Below are positions 16,642 to 25,002 of a stretch of DNA of 64,000 bases, in pieces. The notes beneath the pieces are model-generated. The model was not told the origin of the DNA and made no database searches. It worked only from the letters and a program-made list of their open reading frames with translations. The position numbers were made by a program, and so were the translations under genes. Numbering within the stretch: the stretch's first letter is position 1; each line of letters starts with the position of its first letter. Source of the DNA: Pseudooceanicola antarcticus (lineage in GTDB: Bacteria; Pseudomonadota; Alphaproteobacteria; Rhodobacterales; Rhodobacteraceae); the NCBI RefSeq assembly GCF_900215355.1, contig NZ_OBEA01000002.1:620001-684000 (forward strand), in the 5' to 3' direction.

Positions 16642-17151
16642 TCAGAGAGAGGCGGCGGCGCGGCTGGCCTGGTCGTAGAGCCCCGACATGCCGCGCAGGG
16701 CGGCGGCGATGCGGCGCAGTTCCTCGCCGTCGTAGCCGGTGGTGGGCAGGGTGCCCAGAAGGCATTGCTCGCGGATCTTCTGGTAGGCCATGCAGAGCGC
16801 CAGCCCGGCGGGGGAGGTCTTGTAGAAGACCTCCTTGCCGCGTTTCTCGTTTTCCAGCAGGCCCAGCTTCAGCAGCTTGCGCAGGGCGTAGTTCACCGTA
16901 TGGCTGTCCTCGATGTTGAGGATGAAGCAGATGTCGGTCAGGCGCTTCTCGCGGCCACGCGAATTGGTGTTGTGCAGCACCAGGATTTCAAGCGGTGACA
17001 GTTCGGGCATGCCCGCCGCCGTCATGCAGCGCTGCATCCAGCGGGTGAAGGCGTTATAGGCGATGATCAGCCCGTATTCGAATTCCGAGGCCTCCCAGCC
17101 TTCCCCTTCAGCAAGGTGGCGGGACGAGACGATGCGGCGGCTGTCGGACAT
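16642..17151 (-). CDS. MarR-type winged-helix transcriptional regulator
   Basis: 169-residue regulator. The winged helix is seen at about residues 50-120: a SPLEILVLHNTN helix, a recognition region around ICFILNIEDSHTVNYALRKLLKLGLL, and a wing with EKRGKEVFYKTSPAG. The long flanking helices fit the dimer arms of MarR-like proteins, and the overall look recalls the LdtR-like subgroup known from Rhizobiales. The target is unknown. It is divergent from a peptidoglycan amidase gene, which suggests but does not prove a cell-wall link. Paired ATTTATC boxes lie just upstream. Confidence 0.75.
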   Translation of the reverse strand: MSDSRRIVSSRHLAEGEGWEASEFEYGLIIAYNAFTRWMQRCMTAAGMPELSPLEILVLHNTNSRGREKRLTDICFILNIEDSHTVNYALRKLLKLGLLENEKRGKEVFYKTSPAGLALCMAYQKIREQCLLGTLPTTGYDGEELRRIAAALRGMSGLYDQASRAAASL

Positions 17152-17171
17152 GGAACCCTCTTTCGGCGATG

Positions 17172-17189
17172 ATTTATCGGCAATTTATC
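17172..17189. promoter_or_regulatory. Direct repeat ATTTATC, candidate regulator operator
   Basis: ATTTATC occurs at 17172-17178 and 17183-17189, exactly 11 bp apart, in otherwise GC-rich DNA about 20-40 bp upstream of the MarR-type start codon and in the gap shared with the divergent amidase gene. Spacing by one helical turn suits a dimeric regulator. It is inferred only from position and base composition. Confidence 0.3.
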
Positions 17190-17305
17190 AGGATCAGGGG
17201 GTATTTGGGAAGGGCAGGGCGCGGGGCCTCGCCGGGGCGGGTCATCGGGGGTTCGACGCCGGCGCCGGATCGGCTAGGGTGGCGACGATAAAAGAGGCGA
17301 AGCAG

Positions 17306-18550
17306 ATGACAGGCAGCAGGCGGGCGGTGGCAGCTCTCGGGCGGATATGCGCAGCACTGGTGCTGGCGCTGGTCCTCGGGCTGCCGGGGCAGGGCGGGGC
17401 GCAGGACTTCTCTGGCCTGGCCACCGTGGCCCCCGGCGGCAGCGAGATCCGTGACCGGCGCGGCGCGCTGGAGGTGACGCTCTCGCTCAGTCAGGGGGTG
17501 CCCTACCGGATCTTCACGCTCGAGGACCCGCGCCGCCTGGTGCTGGATTTCCGCGAGGTCGACTGGCGCGGGGTCGATCCCAAGGTTCTGCTCAATTCCG
17601 ACATCGCAAGCTCGGTGGCCATGGGGCCCTTCCGCCCCGGCTGGTCGCGCATGGTGATCGAGGTGAAGGAACCGCTGGCCCTTCAGCGCGCCGACATGCA
17701 TGTCGACCGCGAGAGCGGCGCCGCCCTGATGGGCGCGCGATTCACCCCGGTCAGTGCCGAGACCTTCGCTGCCGGTGCCGGCCTGCCCGCGGGCAGCGCC
17801 TGGGATCTCGAGCCACGCGCGCTGCCGGCCCCGGCGCGGGACCCCGATGCGCCGCTGCGCATCATGCTGGACCCCGGCCATGGCGGCATCGATCCGGGCG
17901 CCGAACGTGAAGGCGTGGTCGAGGCGCCATTGATGCTGACCTTCGCCCGCGAGTTGCGCGACCTGCTGATCCGCTCGGGCGCCGAGGTCTTCCTGACCCG
18001 TGACGAGGATATCTTCGTCTCGCTCGAGGGGCGGGTGGCCATGGCCCATGCGGCGGGCGCCGACCTCTTCGTCTCGCTCCACGCCGATGCGCTGTCCTCG
18101 GGGCGCGCGCTCGGCACCACGGTCCACACCCTGTCACGCGAGGCCAGCGACGAGGCCAGCCGCCTGCTGGCCGAGCGCCACGACCGCGGCGACCTGCTGG
18201 CGGGCATCGACCTGAGCCGCAGCGATGACGAGATCGCGGGCGTGCTGATGGACCTTGCCCGCACCGAGACCCAGCCCCGCAGCGAACGGCTTGCCGACGC
18301 GCTGGTGCTGTCGCTGCGCAGCGAGGGGCTGCCGCTCAATACCAGGCCGCGCCGGGCGGCGGGCTATTCGGTGCTGAAGGCCCCGGATGTGCCTTCGGTG
18401 CTGGTCGAGCTGGGGTTCCTGTCGTCGAAGCGCGACCGCGAGAACCTGCTGGATGCGGCCTTCCGCGCGCGTCTTGCCAGCGCGCTGCGCGACGGCATCC
18501 TGGCCTGGAAGATCGCCGATGACACCCTGGCCCCGCTGCGGCTGAAATAG
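17306..18550 (+). CDS. amiC: N-acetylmuramoyl-L-alanine amidase (AMIN plus Amidase_3)
   Basis: 414-residue exported zinc amidase that removes stem peptides from peptidoglycan during cell separation. Seen: signal peptide (residues 1-33, ALVLALVLGLPGQGGAQ), an AMIN domain for wall targeting (about 45-140), then Amidase_3 (about 188-405) with the zinc histidine His192 in LDPGHGG, a second zinc Glu in the following EGVVE region, the SLHAD motif and a late VLVELGF segment carrying the catalytic Glu. The ATG at 17306 is chosen because it starts the signal peptide; the open frame before it covers the divergent regulator promoter. Confidence 0.9.
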   Translation: MTGSRRAVAALGRICAALVLALVLGLPGQGGAQDFSGLATVAPGGSEIRDRRGALEVTLSLSQGVPYRIFTLEDPRRLVLDFREVDWRGVDPKVLLNSDIASSVAMGPFRPGWSRMVIEVKEPLALQRADMHVDRESGAALMGARFTPVSAETFAAGAGLPAGSAWDLEPRALPAPARDPDAPLRIMLDPGHGGIDPGAEREGVVEAPLMLTFARELRDLLIRSGAEVFLTRDEDIFVSLEGRVAMAHAAGADLFVSLHADALSSGRALGTTVHTLSREASDEASRLLAERHDRGDLLAGIDLSRSDDEIAGVLMDLARTETQPRSERLADALVLSLRSEGLPLNTRPRRAAGYSVLKAPDVPSVLVELGFLSSKRDRENLLDAAFRARLASALRDGILAWKIADDTLAPLRLK

Positions 18551-18607
18551 CCCCCGAAATACTTGTCGCATCAAGCCGCCACCGGGCGGGATAACAGCCT
18601 ATGTGTT

Positions 18608-18636
18608 TTGACCGGAGGCGGGGGGCGGGCTATATG
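18608..18636 (+). promoter_or_regulatory. Sigma-70 promoter of mrcA
   Basis: TTGACC (18608-18613), 17 bases, TATATG (18631-18636): five of six and four of six matches with ideal spacing. It lies in the 114-bp gap after the amidase gene, giving a leader of about 20 bases before the GTG start at 18665. Confidence 0.65.
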
Positions 18637-18664
18637 GTCGCCTCAACCAACGAGGCTCGGGCGC

Positions 18665-21193
18665 GTGATCAGATTCGTACTTTCCTTCCTGGGTGGGATT
18701 TTCACCTTCGTCACCGCGGCGCTGCTGGTGATTGCCCTGTCGATCGGCGCGATCTTCTGGGTCTATGGCCGTGACCTGCCCAGCCACGAGGCGCTGGCGC
18801 GCTACCAGCCCAAGTCGATCAGCCGGATCTACTCGGGCGAGGGGCAGCTCATCGACGAATTCGCCCGCGAACAGCGTCTCTACACCCCCACCGACGAGAT
18901 CCCCGACCTGATCAAGTTCGCCTTCATCTCGGCGGAGGACAAGAATTTCTACACCCACGCCGGCTACGACGTGCGCGGCATCGCGGCGGCCCTGGTCGAA
19001 GCGGTGAAGTCGCGCGGCCAGAGCGTGCGCGGCGCCTCGACCATCCCGCAGCAGGTGGCCAAGAACCTCTTCCTGTCGGGCGACCGCAAGATCGAACGCA
19101 AGGTGAAGGAGGTCATCCTGGCCTCCCGCCTGGTCGAGAGCCTGCCCAAGGACGAGATCCTGGGCATCTACCTGAACGAGATCTTCCTGGGCCAGAACTC
19201 CTACGGCGTCACCGCCGCCGCGCGGGTCTATTTCAACAAGACCCTGACCGAGCTCGCCCCCCACGAGGCCGCCATGCTGGCCGCCATGCCGCAGGCGCCG
19301 GGGCGCTATCACCCGGTGCGCGCCAAGGAGCGCGTCACGCAGCGCCGCAACTACGTGCTGCGCGAGATGATGGAGAACGGCTATATCGACGAGGCCACCT
19401 ACGAGGCCGAGGTCAAGCTGCCGCTGCGGTCGGTCCAGGCCGGCGACTTCGAGCCTTACCGCGACAACCTGCCGCCGCGTGACTATTTCACCGACGAGAT
19501 CCGCCGCCAGCTCTCGAGCGATTTCGGCGAAGAGGAATTCTTCTCGGGCGGTTTCACCGTGCGCGCCACGGTCGATCCGGGCATGCAGAAGGTGGCCGCG
19601 CGGGCGCTGCGCCACAAGCTGGAGGAATTCGACCGCTCGCTGAAGGTTTGGCGCGGGACGGGCAAGGAGCTGCCCGCGGCGGCGCTCGACTCCGAGCAGG
19701 CCTGGCGCGAGGCGCTGGCCTCTGCGGAAGTGCCGCGTGACATCGACCTGGGCGGGGAATGGCTGCCCGCCGTGGTGCTGGGCGTCGAGGCGCAGCAGCT
19801 GCGCCTGGGGATCGAGGGCGTGGCGCTGGATGATCCCCGTGGCAGCGTGGTGCCGCGCAGCGACATCGGCTGGATGAAGGGCGACTTCTTCGAGAACTTC
19901 TCGGAAGGCGACGTGGTGCTGGTGCGGGAAGCGCTGACCGCGGATGGCGGGTTCGATCACTGGTCGCTGCGCCAGGTCCCCGAGGTCCAGGGCGGCTTCA
20001 TGGCCATGGATGTCAACAACGGCCGGGTGATCGCCATGCAGGGCGGGTTCTCCTACCAGGATTCGGTCTTCAACCGTGCCACCCAGGCGCGGCGCCAGCC
20101 GGGCTCCAGCTTCAAGCCCTTCGTCTATGCCTCGGCGCTGGACAGCGGCTATACGCCCGCCACCATCGTCATCGACGCCCCGATCGAGATCGAGACCGCC
20201 GAGGGTGTCTGGCGGCCGAAGAACTCCTCGAACAAGTTCTACGGCCCGACGCCCCTGCGCACCGGCATCGAGCAATCGCGTAACCTGATGACCATCCGCC
20301 TGGCGCGCGAGGTCTCGATGGATGTGGTCGCGGCCTATGCCGAGCGCTTTGGCGTCTACGAGGACATGTCCCCCTACCTGGCCAACTCCCTGGGCGCCGA
20401 GGAGACCACGCTTTACCGGATGGTCGCGGCCTATGCGATGTTCGCCAATGGCGGCGAGCGGGTCGAACCCACCCTGGTGGACCGGGTGCAGGACCGCTAC
20501 GGCAAGACGATCTATCGCCATGACCAGCGGGTCTGCGTCGATTGCGCCGACCTGTCGTTGCCGCCGGCGCGCAGCCCGGTGATCCGCTCGAACCGCCAGC
20601 GGGTGATGAACGCGATCACCGCCTACCAGCTGACCTCGATGATGCAGGGCGTGGTGCAGCGCGGCACCGCCGCCTCGGTGGTCAAGCTGCCGGTGCCGAC
20701 CGCCGGCAAGACCGGCACCACCAACGAGGCCCGCGATGCCTGGTTCATCGGCTTCACCTCGAACATCGTCGCCGGGTGCTACATCGGTTATGACACCCCC
20801 CGTCCCATGCTGGGCGGACGCGGCTACGGCGGCACGCTCTGCGGCCCCGTCTTCCAGGAGTTCATGACCGAGGCGGTGCAGAAGTTCGGCGGCGGTCCCT
20901 TCGAGGTGCCCGAGGGTGGCCACTTCATCAAGATCGACCGCTACACCGGCGCCCGCCTGGGGCCGGAGGCCTCGGGTGCCAACGTGGTGGCCGAGTACTT
21001 CCGCGACGGCGAAGAGCCGATCTTCGGCATCTTCTATGACGGCGGCTTTGCCATGGGCTCCGACCTGCCGCTCTTCGAGGAAGTGGGCCAGGGCGCACAG
21101 GGGCAGCAGCAGGTCATCACCTCGACCGGCGAGAAGGCGACCATCGGGCCCAAGGCGGGCTTCGGCGCGCTCTCCTCCGGCGGGCTCTACTGA
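18665..21193 (+). CDS. mrcA: Penicillin-binding protein 1A (bifunctional transglycosylase/transpeptidase)
   Basis: 842-residue class A PBP that polymerises and cross-links peptidoglycan. Seen: membrane anchor (residues 2-35), the transglycosylase domain with the catalytic EDKNFYTHAGYD motif, then GASTIPQQVAKNLFL and RKVKEVILA, an OB-like insert, and the transpeptidase domain with Ser481-Ser-Phe-Lys484 (QPGSSFKPF), an SRN-type motif in EQSRNLM, and Lys682-Thr-Gly. The frame is open further upstream, but GTG at 18665 begins the conserved IRFVLSFLGGIF anchor and follows the promoter at 18608, so it is chosen. Confidence 0.93.
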   Translation: MIRFVLSFLGGIFTFVTAALLVIALSIGAIFWVYGRDLPSHEALARYQPKSISRIYSGEGQLIDEFAREQRLYTPTDEIPDLIKFAFISAEDKNFYTHAGYDVRGIAAALVEAVKSRGQSVRGASTIPQQVAKNLFLSGDRKIERKVKEVILASRLVESLPKDEILGIYLNEIFLGQNSYGVTAAARVYFNKTLTELAPHEAAMLAAMPQAPGRYHPVRAKERVTQRRNYVLREMMENGYIDEATYEAEVKLPLRSVQAGDFEPYRDNLPPRDYFTDEIRRQLSSDFGEEEFFSGGFTVRATVDPGMQKVAARALRHKLEEFDRSLKVWRGTGKELPAAALDSEQAWREALASAEVPRDIDLGGEWLPAVVLGVEAQQLRLGIEGVALDDPRGSVVPRSDIGWMKGDFFENFSEGDVVLVREALTADGGFDHWSLRQVPEVQGGFMAMDVNNGRVIAMQGGFSYQDSVFNRATQARRQPGSSFKPFVYASALDSGYTPATIVIDAPIEIETAEGVWRPKNSSNKFYGPTPLRTGIEQSRNLMTIRLAREVSMDVVAAYAERFGVYEDMSPYLANSLGAEETTLYRMVAAYAMFANGGERVEPTLVDRVQDRYGKTIYRHDQRVCVDCADLSLPPARSPVIRSNRQRVMNAITAYQLTSMMQGVVQRGTAASVVKLPVPTAGKTGTTNEARDAWFIGFTSNIVAGCYIGYDTPRPMLGGRGYGGTLCGPVFQEFMTEAVQKFGGGPFEVPEGGHFIKIDRYTGARLGPEASGANVVAEYFRDGEEPIFGIFYDGGFAMGSDLPLFEEVGQGAQGQQQVITSTGEKATIGPKAGFGALSSGGLY

Positions 21194-21205
21194 CGTAGGC
21201 CGGGC

Positions 21206-21441
21206 AGGGGGGCGCTGCCCCCCTTGAGCCCTGGCGGGCTCAATTCCCCCCGGAGTACTTCCAGCCTGGTGATGCAGCAGGACGGCACCCGGAAAGGCGG
21301 CCTACGTCTGCCACCGGGGGCGTGGCACGCTCATCGGCAGACCTGGGTCGCCCCTCCGGGCTCTGTCTTTCCTGATCCATCACCAAGCTGAAAATACTCC
21401 GGGGGAGGCTCCGCAGGAGCCGGGGGCAGCGCCCCCCCTGA
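21206..21441. repeat. Intergenic palindromic element, copy B
   Basis: Nested dyad filling most of the 361-bp gap before prfB: outer hairpin GGGGGGCGCTGCCCCCC (21207-21223), a GAGCCC/GGGCTC stem, left arm CCCCCCGGAGTACTTCCAGC then CTGGTGATG (21246-21274), a core of about 100 bp, right arm CATCACCAAGCTGAAAATAC then TCCGGGGG (21379-21405), and a second GGGGGCAGCGCCCCC hairpin (about 21422-21436). The same architecture is seen in copies A, C and D. Confidence 0.85.
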
Positions 21442-21497
21442 CCGGGTGCCGCAAGTGCTGCCTAGGCAGGCGTGGCGCGAGGGTGCCATGCGCTCCC

Positions 21498-21526
21498 TTG
21501 TCCCGCTTCCGCCCTTGAGATAAACC
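21498..21526 (+). promoter_or_regulatory. Candidate sigma-70 promoter of prfB
   Basis: TTGTCC (21498-21503), 17 bases, TAAACC (21521-21526), ending about 28 bases ahead of the prfB ATG. Moderate matches with ideal spacing. Confidence 0.4.
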
Positions 21527-21554
21527 CCGCAGGCAAAGTCGAGAAGGAACCGCA

Positions 21555-22676
21555 ATGCGCGCCGAGGCCCAGAACATTGTTGCCGAAGTCGAGAAGTCCC
21601 TGGAGCTGCTGCGCCAGCGGATGGACTGGGAGACGGCCCAGCACCGGCTGGAAGAGTTCAATGCCCGCGTCGAGGATCCCAACCTCTGGGACGACCCGGC
21701 CAAGGCCCAGGCGCTGATGCGTGACCGTCAGGCGCTGGTCGATTCCATCGCCACCCATGATGCGCTCAAGCAAGAGCTTCAGGACAATATCGACCTGATC
21801 GAGCTGGGCGAGATGGAAGAGGACGAAGAGGTCGTCACAGAGGCCGAAGAGGCCCTGCGTGCCCTGCGCGACAAGGCCGCCGAGAAGGAGCTGGAAGCGC
21901 TTCTCAACGGCGAGGCCGACAGCAACGACACCTTCCTGGAAATCAACGCCGGCGCCGGTGGCACCGAGGCCTGCGACTGGGCCTCCATGCTGCAGCGGAT
22001 GTATGTCCGCTGGGCCGAGAAGCGCGGCTACAAGGTCGAGCTGCAATCCGAGGAAGCGGGCAGCGAAGCGGGCATCAAGTCCTGCGCCTACAAGATCTCG
22101 GGTCACAACGCCTATGGCTGGCTGAAGTCGGAATCGGGTGTGCACCGCCTGGTCCGGATCTCGCCCTTCGGCAAGGGCACCCGCGAGACCTCCTTCGCCT
22201 CCGTCTGGGTCTACCCGGTGGTTGACGACAATATCGAGATCGAGGTGAACCCCGCCGATATCCGTATCGACACCTATCGCTCCTCGGGCGCTGGCGGTCA
22301 GCACGTCAACACCACCGACTCCGCGGTGCGGATCACCCACCACCCCACGGGCATCGTCGTGACCTCTTCCGAGAAGTCGCAGCACCAGAACCGCGACATC
22401 GCCATGAAGGCCCTGAAGTCGCGCCTCTACCAGCTGGAGCTCGACCGGCGCACCGCCTCGATCAACGAGGCGCACGAGAACAAGGGGTCCGCCGGCTGGG
22501 GCAACCAGATCCGCTCCTACGTGCTGCAGCCCTACCAGATGGTGAAGGACCTGCGCACCAACCACGAGACCTCGGACACCTCCGGGGTGCTTGACGGGGC
22601 GCTCGACGGTTTCATGGCCGCGACGCTGGCGATGAACCTCTCGGGCAAGAGCCGCGCCGAGGCCTCTGCGGAATAA
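21555..22676 (+). CDS. prfB: Peptide chain release factor 2
   Basis: 373-residue RF2, which recognises UGA and UAA stop codons and triggers peptide release. The tripeptide anticodon SPF is at residues 203-205 and the catalytic GGQ at 247-249 (SSGAGGQHVN). The frame is continuous from an ATG after AAGGAACC; there is no programmed frameshift with an in-frame UGA near codon 25 as in Escherichia coli prfB, so autoregulation by frameshifting is absent here. Confidence 0.95.
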   Translation: MRAEAQNIVAEVEKSLELLRQRMDWETAQHRLEEFNARVEDPNLWDDPAKAQALMRDRQALVDSIATHDALKQELQDNIDLIELGEMEEDEEVVTEAEEALRALRDKAAEKELEALLNGEADSNDTFLEINAGAGGTEACDWASMLQRMYVRWAEKRGYKVELQSEEAGSEAGIKSCAYKISGHNAYGWLKSESGVHRLVRISPFGKGTRETSFASVWVYPVVDDNIEIEVNPADIRIDTYRSSGAGGQHVNTTDSAVRITHHPTGIVVTSSEKSQHQNRDIAMKALKSRLYQLELDRRTASINEAHENKGSAGWGNQIRSYVLQPYQMVKDLRTNHETSDTSGVLDGALDGFMAATLAMNLSGKSRAEASAE

Positions 22677-22690
22677 GGGCATTGCGCGAA

Positions 22691-22710
22691 TCTCCCCCAT
22701 ATGGGGGAGA
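22691..22710. repeat. Perfect 20-bp palindrome downstream of prfB
   Basis: TCTCCCCCATATGGGGGAGA reads the same on both strands, with further partly complementary GCGCG flanks. It starts 15 bases after the prfB stop and lacks a T-run. It may be an operator or a transcript-end hairpin. The rest of the roughly 300-bp gap to 22977 holds a second weak dyad (GATAAC...GTTTATC near 22784-22801) and no convincing promoter. Confidence 0.7.
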
Positions 22711-22976
22711 ACGCGCGGATTACCGATACGGAACTCACGCGCGGGGCAACTCTCGCCATGATTGAGTTCATCGGGCTTGTCCGATAACAATTAGTTTATC
22801 AGAGCGGGTGCAAGCAGCTTCCCGCCCGTTTCAGCTTGCCTGATCCAATCTCCGCACAGCATATCTGAAAGGGTACGGCCCGGTAATTTTGGCGTCGTGC
22901 TTTGTGTTGTTAATCACTTTCGCATTTGGAGCGGGCTCCCCTTCCGAATGCGCGACGTAGCCAGAAAGGCGGAGCA

Positions 22977-23219
22977 ATGAGACAGAAAACTTTGATTACG
23001 GCGGAATTCCGTACTCCCGCAGATACCACCAGGGAGGCCCAGCCGGCTGACACGGACTGGACCCGCTCGTTCCCCGAAGGCAGTGTCGAAGGCTCCGGCT
23101 GGATGCTGGACGTGCTTGAGGACCTGCACGCCTATGCCCGCCACCACCAGCTGAACGATGCCGAGGATCTGCTGGCCGATACCCGTCGCAAGCTCGCCCG
23201 GATGCTGCGCGCCAACTGA
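22977..23219 (+). CDS. Small conserved-looking hypothetical protein
   Basis: 80-residue acidic protein of unknown function. The first 40 residues are polar and probably unstructured; residues about 42-78 form a strongly amphipathic helix pair (LDVLEDLHAYARHHQ, then DAEDLLADTRRKLARML). No signal peptide, membrane helix or metal motif is seen. The ATG at 22977 is chosen over an earlier in-frame start at 22926 because GGCGGAG lies five bases upstream. It stands alone with about 300 bp of non-coding DNA before it, suggesting its own regulated promoter. Confidence 0.65.
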   Translation: MRQKTLITAEFRTPADTTREAQPADTDWTRSFPEGSVEGSGWMLDVLEDLHAYARHHQLNDAEDLLADTRRKLARMLRAN

Positions 23220-23333
23220 CCTGCCGGAGCCTCCGACGTGCGGTCTGCCGTCGGGTGCTCATGTTCTCGATGAACGGAACCCGGTCGCGCCTGCGCCACG
23301 CAAGCCAGCTGCCGGGTCCTTGCGTTCAGAGGT

Positions 23334-23860
23334 TCAGCCGTCGATCCTGGCCGCCGCACAGGCAATGGCCCCCTGTAAGACGGTCGCCGCATTCCATTCG
23401 TTCAAGATCCTGACGTTCGCCGTGCCCTCGTCGTAGGGCCGAAAGCGTCGCCTGCCCTTCTGCGCCAGGTTTTGGGCGGTTGAGGTCAGCGCATCGTCGG
23501 GCTCATGGAGATCGACACGGCCGTCGCCATTTCCGTCGCGGCCATGTTCCAGCACATTGCCTGCCAGGAATTGCGCATGGCCGATCTCCCATGCGCGGCG
23601 CCAATGGCATTCGGATCAAGCCAGCCGCGATCGACAAATTCCAGGGCTGCCAGGAAATGCCGGCTGAAAAACGCGGAGCGGCGGCAATCATGAGCGGTGG
23701 TCGCGCCAGAGCTGATCACTGGGTCCTTGCCGAAGAACTGGTCAAAGCCGCTTTCCATTCCATGGATGGCAATGACCACCCCGGCGGGCACGCCGTATTG
23801 CTTTTCCAGCGCATCGCGGAAAGCCGCATCGCGGGCGCGGCGCCTGGTGCCGGGCAAGCC
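23334..23860 (-). pseudogene. Remnant of an MltB-type lytic murein transglycosylase
   Basis: On the minus strand the translation keeps clear MltB/SLT_2 features: [18 protein letters not shown] with the catalytic Glu, then [28 protein letters not shown], and in another frame [28 protein letters not shown] and a WNAATVLQGAIA end. The two parts are joined by a one-base deletion at the GGG at 23588-23590. The N-terminal third of a normal enzyme, including the signal peptide, is missing before about 23860, and the DUF2189 gene occupies the space beyond. The enzyme is therefore inactive, unless the deletion is a sequencing error and an N-terminal part exists elsewhere. Confidence 0.8.
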
Positions 23861-23962
23861 TGTCGCATCGCACCTCAAGCCGGGCTTGATCGGCGGGCGC
23901 AGGCGGGGGCAAGATTGCCGGACCGAGCGCTCCGGGGGGAGGGGCGCCAGAGGGAGGACAGG

Positions 23963-24748
23963 ATGGAGTTCATTGCCGATGAGGCGCCCCGCGAGGGGCT
24001 GCCCGAGATGCGCAGGGTGACCGGGGCGATGCTGCGCGAGGCGCTGCGCCGGGGCTGGGCCGATTTCAGGCGCGCGCCGCTCTGGGGGCTCTTCTTTGCC
24101 TCGGTCTACGTGCTGATCGGCTGGGCCCTGGCCTGGGTGACCCTGGCCACGGGGCAAAGCTACTGGCTGATCTTCGCCGCGCTCTCCTTCCCGCTGGCGG
24201 GCCCCTTCGCGGCGGTCGGTCTCTACGAGGTCTCGCGCAGGCTGGAGCGCGGCCAGCCGCTGAGCCGCCGCGCGGTGCTGACCGTGGTGCTGCGCCAGTC
24301 GCGCCGACAGCTGCCCTCGCTCTGCGCCATCATCATCTTCCTGCTGCTGTTCTGGTTCTTCCTCGGCCACATGATCTTTGCCCTCTTCCTGGGGCTCTCG
24401 GTGATGACCAATGTCTCGAGCTCCTTCGCCGTCTTCCTGACGGCAGAGGGGCTGTCGATGCTGGCCTTCGGCTCGGTGGTGGGGGCGGGCTTCGCGCTGC
24501 TGCTCTACATGATCACCGTAGTGGCCCTGCCGCTGTTGCTGGACCGCGAGGTGGACTTCGTCACCGCGATGATCACCAGTTTCGGCACGGTCACCGCCAG
24601 CCCCGGCCCGATGCTGACCTGGGCCGCGCTGATCGTCGCGCTGACCTTCCTGGCCCTGCTGCCGGGCTTCCTGGGGCTGTTCCTCGTGCTGCCCTGGCTG
24701 GGGCACGCGACCTGGCATCTCTACGATCAGATCGCCGGCGAGGCATAG
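23963..24748 (+). CDS. DUF2189-type integral membrane protein
   Basis: 261-residue inner-membrane protein with about six hydrophobic helices. The start pattern ([24 protein letters not shown]) and the [19 protein letters not shown] loop match the DUF2189 family of predicted membrane proteins, for which I know no established function. The ATG at 23963 has AGGGAGG upstream; an open frame reaching back over the transglycosylase remnant is spurious. It is followed by palindromic element C. Confidence 0.8.
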   Translation: MEFIADEAPREGLPEMRRVTGAMLREALRRGWADFRRAPLWGLFFASVYVLIGWALAWVTLATGQSYWLIFAALSFPLAGPFAAVGLYEVSRRLERGQPLSRRAVLTVVLRQSRRQLPSLCAIIIFLLLFWFFLGHMIFALFLGLSVMTNVSSSFAVFLTAEGLSMLAFGSVVGAGFALLLYMITVVALPLLLDREVDFVTAMITSFGTVTASPGPMLTWAALIVALTFLALLPGFLGLFLVLPWLGHATWHLYDQIAGEA

Positions 24749-24755
24749 GGCGGGG

Positions 24756-24978
24756 AGGGGGCTCTGCCCCCGTCGCCAGGGGCGACTCCCCCGGAGTATT
24801 TTCAGCTTGGTGATGAGACAGGCCATGGCAGGTTGGCACCCGCCCTTTCGTCATCGGGCTTGCACGCTCTCAAGGGAAAAGTCGGGTGCCATTCAGGTGC
24901 CGTCCCGCTGCATCACCAGGCTGAAAATACTCCGGGGGGAATTGAGCCCGCGAGGGCTCAAGGGGGGCAGCGCCCCCT
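24756..24978. repeat. Intergenic palindromic element, copy C
   Basis: The best preserved copy, lying between convergent genes. GGGGGCTCTGCCCCC hairpin (24757-24771), left arm CCCCCGGAGTATTTTCAGC then TTGGTGATG (24788-24815), core, right arm CATCACCAGGCTGAAAATAC then TCCGGGGGG (24911-24939), a GAGCCC/GGGCTC stem and a closing GGGGGGCAGCGCCCCC hairpin. It fills the 254-bp gap and could terminate both neighbours. Confidence 0.87.
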
Positions 24979-25002
24979 TCCCCTGACAACCTGGGCCCTT
25001 CC

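Noticed and set aside
18599-20923. 774-residue minus-strand open frame opposite mrcA
   Set aside because: Shadow of a gene with all PBP1A motifs; no ribosome site.
21555-21700. Programmed +1 frameshift in prfB
   Set aside because: The frame is continuous through the position where Escherichia coli has UGA, and no frameshift signal is present.
22732-22760. EcfG promoter near prfB (GGAAC at about 22731)
   Set aside because: The expected minus 10 at 16-17 bases reads TCTC/CTCT rather than CGTT.
16435-25000. Repeated elements as a CRISPR array
   Set aside because: Copies are kilobases apart, are palindromic over 150 bp and have no regular spacers or cas genes.
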